Shown here: piece after piece, positions 19,890-24,340 of the stretch
Numbering within the stretch: position 1 is the stretch's first letter
How the letters are laid out: each line of letters starts with the position of its first letter
Source of the DNA: an uncultured Clostridium sp.
GTDB lineage: Bacteria; Bacillota; Clostridia; Clostridiales; Clostridiaceae
DNA: 24,340 nt
NCBI RefSeq assembly: GCF_934754915.1
Contig: NZ_CAKVKB010000046.1
Span: 1-24,340, forward strand
Direction: 5' to 3'
Notes under the pieces: model-generated
Told to the model about the DNA's origin: nothing
The model's database searches: none
The model's input: the letters and a program-made list of their open reading frames with translations, nothing else
Program-made: the position numbers and the translations under genes

Positions 19890-19964
19890 ACCTAATTAAA
19901 CCCCTCCAAGAAATTTTAAATTTTAGGGTAGGGTAAAACAAAGAAAGTAGGTGAATTTTAAGAA

Positions 19965-20314
19965 ATGTTTGAGAAAAATAAAGATATATCAAAAGAGATG
20001 AAGCAACTTAAAAAGTTTTGAAATTAATTCCAAAAGATAGGCTACCAATAGCACAAAATATTTATAATGAACTTTTATTCATTCAAAGAACTTTAGATAA
20101 ATTGAAAGAAGAAGTTGAAACACAAGGTACAACAACATTATTTAAGCAAGGGCAACAAGAATTTTTAAGAGAGAATCCAGCATTAAAGGGATATAATACA
20201 ACATTAAAAAATTATAGTAATTTATCAAAACAATTAGTAGATTTATTACCACCAGTTAAAATAGTAGAAGAAGCAGATCCATTAATGACTTTCATTAAGG
20301 AGCAACAAAAATAA
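19965..20314 (+). CDS. Small terminase subunit, P27-like, apparently frameshifted
   Basis: The main frame (20018-20314, 98 aa: MKLIPKDRLPIAQNIYNELL then FIQRTLDKLKEEVETQG...) matches the body of P27-family small terminases, with NPALKGYNTTLKNYSNLSKQ-LVDLLP near the end. It opens with a TTG lacking a ribosome binding site. In a different frame, ATG 19965 behind AGGTG gives MFEKNKDISKEMKQLKKF and stops at TGA 20019-20021. One extra T in TTTT (20016-20019) would fuse them to ...KQLKKFLKLIPKDRLPIAQ, the expected N-terminus. So terS carries a one-base deletion, a sequencing error in a homopolymer, or an unusual shift. The stop overlaps terL ATG. Confidence 0.8.
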
Positions 20315-21954
20315 TGAATTATGTTATTGAATATTTTGAGAAAATAAAAGCTGGTGAATATGTTGTATCTAATAGAGTGTACAAGCAATATGAAAAAATG
20401 GTAAATGATATTTATAATTCAGACAAATATATATTTGATGAAGAAAGAGCATTAAGACCAATAAAATTTATTGAAACATTTTGTAAGCATAGTAAAGGTG
20501 AGTGGGCTGGAAAACCTGTAATACTAGAATTATTTCAAAAGGCGTATATATCAGCATTATTTGGTTTTATAGATAAAGAAACTAATTTAAGAAGATATAA
20601 AGAAAGTATGTTTTATGTAGCAAGGAAAAATGGAAAGTCAACAATGCTTAGTGGGATAGCTGCTTACATGATGATAGCAGATAATGAAGCAGGAGCAGAG
20701 ATATATTCATGTGCTACAAAGAAAGACCAAGCAAAGCTAGTATTTGATGAAACATTAAATATGATAAACCAAAGCCCTTATCTATCAAAGCATATCAAGA
20801 AGAGAAAGAGTGATTTATATTTCCCTTTAACCATGAGTAAGTTCCAACCGCTTGGAAAAAATTCTGACACATTAGACGGATTAAATGCACATTGTGTAAT
20901 TATAGATGAATTACATGGCGTAAAAGATAGAAATTTATATGAGGTAATGCAACAATCACAATCAGCAAGAAGGCAACCGTTATTAATAATGATAACTACT
21001 GCTGGAACAGTAAGAGAGTGTATTTTTGATGATATTTATGAGTATTCATGCAATATTGTAGATGGAACTTTCGAAGATGATACATTTTTGCCGATAATAT
21101 ATGAATTAGATAAAAAAGAGGAATGGTTAGATGAAAGATGTTGGAGCAAATCGAATCCATCATTAGGAGCAATAAAAAAGCTAGATGACCTAAAAAGGAA
21201 AGTAGAAAAAGCAAAGAATAGTCCGAAAGATTTAAGCGGGGTATTAACTAAGGATTTTAATATAAGAAATACCCTAAGTAATGCATGGTTAAACTTTGAT
21301 GATATTAATAATACAGAAACTTTTGATATAGAAAATTTTAAAAATTTCTATGCAATAGGGGGAGCGGATTTATCCATCACAACAGATTTAACATGTGCAA
21401 CATTATTATTTATAGATAAGGAAACAGAAAAAAGATATATACATCAAATGTATTGGCTACCTAGTGAAAATTTTAATGAAAGAGTTAAGATTGAAAAAAT
21501 ACCATATGATAAATGGTTAGAAAGAGGATTAATAAGGCTATGTAATGGTAATAGCATTAATTATAGTGATGTTACGGCTTGGTTTATTGAAATGCTCAAT
21601 AATTATGGAATAACACCTTTATGGATTTACTATGATAATTATTCAGCTAAATACTGGGTTGAGGAAATGAAATCTCATGGCTTTAAAATGGAAAGATGTA
21701 TTCAAGGGGCAAAAACTTTGAGCCTACCAATGCAACAACTAGGGGCAGACCTTAAAGCAAAAAAGATTAATTATAATAATAATCCAATTTTAAAATGGTG
21801 CTTAACTAATACGGGAGTTAAAGAAGATAGAAACGGGAATATAGTACCAATTAAGAATCAATCAGCAAAGCAGAGAATTGATGGCGTAGCTTCAATGTTA
21901 GACGCTTATGTTGGATTATATGAACATTATGAGGAATTTATAAGAGCATTATAA
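20314..21954 (+). CDS. Terminase large subunit
   Basis: A 546 aa protein of full length for Firmicutes TerL. The ATPase has a Walker A-like VARKNGKST (102-110) and Walker B CVIIDELHG (194-202), with ITTAGT as motif III. The nuclease part starts with AIGGADLSITTDLT, its first metal-binding Asp, and includes IYYDNYSAKYWVEEM. The motor cuts concatemers and pumps DNA into the prohead through the portal. The ATG overlaps the terS stop. It is followed not by the portal, as usual, but by a small protein and the replication region. It may serve both units. Confidence 0.97.
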   Translation: MNYVIEYFEKIKAGEYVVSNRVYKQYEKMVNDIYNSDKYIFDEERALRPIKFIETFCKHSKGEWAGKPVILELFQKAYISALFGFIDKETNLRRYKESMFYVARKNGKSTMLSGIAAYMMIADNEAGAEIYSCATKKDQAKLVFDETLNMINQSPYLSKHIKKRKSDLYFPLTMSKFQPLGKNSDTLDGLNAHCVIIDELHGVKDRNLYEVMQQSQSARRQPLLIMITTAGTVRECIFDDIYEYSCNIVDGTFEDDTFLPIIYELDKKEEWLDERCWSKSNPSLGAIKKLDDLKRKVEKAKNSPKDLSGVLTKDFNIRNTLSNAWLNFDDINNTETFDIENFKNFYAIGGADLSITTDLTCATLLFIDKETEKRYIHQMYWLPSENFNERVKIEKIPYDKWLERGLIRLCNGNSINYSDVTAWFIEMLNNYGITPLWIYYDNYSAKYWVEEMKSHGFKMERCIQGAKTLSLPMQQLGADLKAKKINYNNNPILKWCLTNTGVKEDRNGNIVPIKNQSAKQRIDGVASMLDAYVGLYEHYEEFIRAL

Positions 21955-21969
21955 TTGCAGGAGGTATGA

Positions 21970-22227
21970 ATGATTAAAGAAATAGAAAATAATTTAAGAG
22001 CCAAATACATAGAGCATAAAGGGAAAGCAAAACAATATTATTATTCAGAAATGATAAAAGCTAGTGAAAAGGTTAGAGTTGATATTAATAAAGAAGATGA
22101 TCCATTGAAGATGTTAGATTTAAGTCTATTATGTATTTACTTTTTAACTGGTGATAAATCTTTTTATAAACAGAATAGGGACAAGATTATAAAATTTATT
22201 GCCGAATATAATTATAAATCCATATAA
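21970..22227 (+). CDS. Conserved 85-residue protein next to rep (unit B copy)
   Basis: Homologue of the 87 aa protein at 8917: shared KASEKVRVDINK, DDPLKMLDLSLLCIYFLTGD and FYKQNRDKIIKFI. It has an ideal ribosome binding site (GCAGGAGG) and lies 15 bases after terL, thus in the packaging operon here, whereas in unit A it follows the structured non-coding region. What is constant is the position just upstream of the rep leader. Small, soluble, helical; family unknown. Confidence 0.75.
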   Translation: MIKEIENNLRAKYIEHKGKAKQYYYSEMIKASEKVRVDINKEDDPLKMLDLSLLCIYFLTGDKSFYKQNRDKIIKFIAEYNYKSI

Positions 22228-22435
22228 AAAGTATTATTTTCAAGACTTATATATTTTATAAAACCAACAATAAAAAGTCAAATAATGTTTTATACAGTAA
22301 AATTTTAATTTTATATGGTATGAGTACGTAAATAATATGAATTATTTCAATGAAATGTAATTAAAAAAGTTGAAATTAAAGTAAAAGGTACTGTATCATT
22401 ATTTTATGGGTATATAACACTAGGAGGACGATGAA

Positions 22436-22483
22436 ATGAAAATAATAAGAACATATGGAATATTTGGAATACATGAGGTATAA
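22436..22483 (+). CDS. Possible 15-residue leader peptide upstream of rep (unit B)
   Basis: AGGAGG (22422-22427) lies eight bases before ATG 22436, which opens MKIIRTYGIFGIHEV. Its stop overlaps the TATAAT (22479-22484) that I take as the rep leader promoter. Unit A has similar DNA but no comparable ribosome binding site. If real, it could link translation to the downstream attenuator. A TTGAAA/TATCAT pair around 22370-22400 might transcribe it. Confidence 0.3.
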   Translation: MKIIRTYGIFGIHEV

Positions 22484-22484
22484 T
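22471..22484 (+). promoter_or_regulatory. Promoter of the rep leader (unit B)
   Basis: TATAAT at 22479-22484, preceded by TGGAATATTTGGAA (22456-22469) as in unit A. Conservation of this block against a diverged background is the main support; the -35 is weak. Confidence 0.5.
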
Positions 22485-22489
22485 ATATT

Positions 22490-22696
22490 TAAATTTAAAA
22501 ATAAAAAAAAGACCTCATGCTTTCAAATATACTGCGAATATATTTAAAAGCAACTAAATAGGTAACCGTACTACCTAAAAAGCTTTGAAGTCATTTAGAT
22601 GATGTTATTTTAACACCTTTTTTGATGAATTTCAATAGCCTTTTTAGGGTTACACCTAGAAGGGCTTTTTTTTGTACATCAGAAAGGGAGAAAAAA
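22490..22696 (+). promoter_or_regulatory. Structured 5' leader of primase gene (unit B)
   Basis: The leader contains hairpin 1, GCTTTCAAATATA/TATATTTAAAAGC (22519-22551, one mismatch, closing pair G-C instead of A-T); hairpin 2, TAGGTA/TACCTA with the identical loop ACCGTAC (22559-22577); and the terminator 22638-22673. The part between hairpin 2 and the terminator has diverged from unit A. Retained stems with changed sequence and a fully kept loop point to a functional RNA or DNA element controlling rep. Confidence 0.65.
22638..22673 (+). terminator. Leader terminator/attenuator of primase gene (unit B)
   Basis: GCCTTTTTAGG (22638-22648) pairs with CCTAGAAGGGC (22655-22665) with two wobbles, followed by eight T. 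It ends 23 bases before the primase ATG. Confidence 0.8.
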
Positions 22697-23920
22697 ATGG
22701 GAATAGCACAATTAGAATATGATTTAGGATTTACACATATAGTACAAGCTTCAAATGGAACAATGAAAAGACTTGAAGCAATTAGTCCAGCAGAAATAAA
22801 TTCAAAAGAATATAAAAATAAAAAAGATATATATTACACGCCTAATACATTCAATTCGCCAATAAAAAGGGAAAGAGAATATTTATGGCAATTACATAGA
22901 TTTTATATTGATATAGACCATAAAACAGGTACTGAACCAATAGACCAATTTGAAGTAGTTGGAGCAGTAGAGCAGTTAGTTGAAGAAAAGAAAATTCCAC
23001 AACCAACAGAATATATAAATAGTGGTAGAGGAATACATATATATTGGGATATTAATAACTGTCATATAATGCTTTTAGACCTTTGGGAAAAGATAGAGAA
23101 TTATTTATTTAACATAATAAAAGAATTGGAAAGAAGTATAAAAAATATATCAGTAGATAGTAGAGTAAAAGACCCTACAAGACTTTTAAGGTTACCAGGA
23201 AGTATAAACAGTAAAAGTAATAGCAAATGTTATAGTATGCTTAAAAACAATGGCAATATATATAATATATTTGATTTAAAAAAGGCTTATATTAAGGTGA
23301 ATAAGCAATATAAAAATAATAAAAGTAAAATTACTTATTTACCTACAAAAAACTTATATACGTTAAATATGAGCCGTATAGAAGATTTTAAGCATATAGT
23401 GAGTTTAAGAAATGGAGATATTAAAGGGTACAGAAATACTTTAATTATGCTTTATAGTTATCATTATAGGCTTGTAAATGAGGTTACAGTTGAAGAGTTA
23501 ATTAAAGTTACTAAGGAGTTTAATAAAAGCTTTAAAGAGCCATATAAAGCAAAAGAATTAATATCAGTATGCAGAAGTGTAAATAGAACAGTAAAACACT
23601 TTCAAGAGGATAATAACAAAGGATATAAATTCACTAATAAATATATAATTAATGCTTTAGATTTAGAAGAGCAGGAGCAAAGAAAACTATTAACTATTAT
23701 ATCTACTTGTGAGAAATATAGAAGAAAGAATGAAAAAAGAACGCCAAGAAATAAAGAGGGATTAACACCAAAACAAGCAAAGATACAGGAATTAAAGAGG
23801 AATATAGCTGATTTAAAGAGAGAAAATTTTACTAATACAATAATAGCAAAACAATTAAATATACCAATAAAAACGTTAGAAAGGCATATAACTAACATGA
23901 GGAAAGAGGGGCTTTTATAG
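22697..23920 (+). CDS. Archaeo-eukaryotic-type primase / plasmid replication initiator (unit B)
   Basis: 407 aa, the same motifs as the copy at 9447 (RFYIDIDHK; SGRGIHIYW; DPTRLLRLPGSIN; C-terminal helix-turn-helix). The open frame extends upstream to 22622, but that part runs through the leader terminator; ATG 22697 behind AAAGGGAG is the real start and matches unit A. The protein differs from unit A only in the first ~60 residues (for example GIAQLEY against GILKLEY). The two initiators would recognise the same origin, so the two units are probably incompatible or co-dependent if separate. Confidence 0.85.
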   Translation: MGIAQLEYDLGFTHIVQASNGTMKRLEAISPAEINSKEYKNKKDIYYTPNTFNSPIKREREYLWQLHRFYIDIDHKTGTEPIDQFEVVGAVEQLVEEKKIPQPTEYINSGRGIHIYWDINNCHIMLLDLWEKIENYLFNIIKELERSIKNISVDSRVKDPTRLLRLPGSINSKSNSKCYSMLKNNGNIYNIFDLKKAYIKVNKQYKNNKSKITYLPTKNLYTLNMSRIEDFKHIVSLRNGDIKGYRNTLIMLYSYHYRLVNEVTVEELIKVTKEFNKSFKEPYKAKELISVCRSVNRTVKHFQEDNNKGYKFTNKYIINALDLEEQEQRKLLTIISTCEKYRRKNEKRTPRNKEGLTPKQAKIQELKRNIADLKRENFTNTIIAKQLNIPIKTLERHITNMRKEGLL

Positions 23921-24033
23921 ATACCCTCAAAAAATGGTCTTTAATAAAGTGTGTATAGTGCTATTTGCATCTATTATTAGAATACTATATTTAAATAGAT
24001 ATTAAGTACCGGGGTTTAATATTGAGTGATTAG

Positions 24034-24064
24034 GATATGAGGGTTTTCCCTTGTATCTTTTTTT
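24034..24064 (+). terminator. Terminator/attenuator after primase gene (unit B)
   Basis: Identical copy of 10784-10814, with the complementary ACCCTCA at 23923-23929 just behind the primase stop. Confidence 0.85.
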
Positions 24065-24140
24065 ATTTAAATTTTTACTGTATTATTTTTAATAAGTGAA
24101 CAATATCATTTATTATAAATGAACAAATTTAGGGGGGATT

Positions 24141-24340
24141 ATGAGTACAGAATATTATTTAAGAGAAAGTAATGATAAAACATTAAAACAATTCTTTAAT
24201 AGATTTTATTGCATACCTAAAGATATTAATTTAACTAAGGAGCAAAAAGAATTTTTAGAGAGCGTTAATCATACACCAGTAAGTGAAAATGTATTAAACG
24301 GAAAAGATGGTTATATAGTATTTAGAAAAGGTAAAAAATT
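24141..24340 (+). CDS. 104-residue helix-turn-helix protein, partial (unit B copy)
   Basis: The first 66 codons of the gene seen complete at 10891-11205, with the same AGGGGGG ribosome binding site. It is cut by the window end before the helix-turn-helix. Identical to unit A as far as it goes. Confidence 0.7.
   Translation, partial: MSTEYYLRESNDKTLKQFFNRFYCIPKDINLTKEQKEFLESVNHTPVSENVLNGKDGYIVFRKGKK

Larger units (their letters stand above)
22871..24340. repeat. Exact long repeat, copy B
   Basis: Identical by reading to 9621-11090, including the intergenic region 23921-24140. It runs to the window edge, so the true end is unknown. Confidence 0.85.

Noticed and set aside
22622..22696. N-terminal extension of the unit B primase
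   Set aside because: The extension is translated terminator; ATG 22697 has a ribosome binding site and matches the unit A protein.

Overview
The window is very AT-rich Firmicutes DNA. The codon use, the strong AGGAGG-type ribosome binding sites, the U-tailed terminators and the phage and plasmid gene families all point to a Clostridium-like host. It carries no housekeeping genes. It is mobile DNA that mixes plasmid-type maintenance genes (primase-type initiator, a partition-like protein with repeat arrays, serine resolvase) with phage head and packaging genes. No tail, lysis or baseplate gene is visible. This fits a phage satellite or phage-plasmid better than a complete phage, although genes outside the window cannot be excluded.

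The main structural result is that the window holds two related units, head to tail. Unit A runs from about 1 to 13,878 and unit B from about 13,879 to beyond 24,340. Both begin with the same leader, a 35-residue ORF, a swapped middle gene, a conserved 21-residue ORF and a terminator. Both then carry distantly similar 250-280 aa proteins with ribbon-helix-helix-like segments (2103-2852 and 14379-15233), followed by packaging genes. Both continue with a homologous 85-87 aa protein, a conserved structured leader, a 407 aa archaeo-eukaryotic-type primase and a 104 aa HTH protein. The last 1470 bases (22871-24340) appear identical to 9621-11090.

Unit A: leader cassette (1-708); a candidate small RNA with three 49-bp repeats (864-1130); small basic and HTH proteins (1252-2087); the RHH-like gene; a partial head module made of a small-terminase-like protein, a coiled-coil protein, a prohead protease and a C-terminal capsid fragment, with no large terminase or portal; two unknown genes; a serine resolvase with an inverted-repeat site; about 1.1 kb of highly structured non-coding DNA (7807-8916), probably including a large RNA; the rep region; a stand-alone partition-like gene flanked by 10-bp repeats; a divergent pair (37 aa hydrophobic peptide and a YcxB-like membrane protein) around a perfect inverted repeat; another structured gap; and an RHH repressor gene whose promoter contains a 20-bp perfect palindrome. 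This promoter probably also drives unit B's leader.

Unit B: leader cassette, RHH-like gene, portal, prohead protease, HK97 major capsid, head-tail connector, unknown protein, short tyrosine recombinase, HNH nuclease, small terminase (apparently frameshifted), large terminase, the 85 aa protein, structured leader, primase. Portal-to-connector genes lie before HNH-TerS-TerL, a permutation of the usual order.

Working model (inference): the units replicate through their own primase, are held by the partition/resolvase functions, and are packaged in self-encoded heads (B), or interfere with or borrow from a helper's heads (A), while a helper phage supplies tails. The two units recombine with each other.
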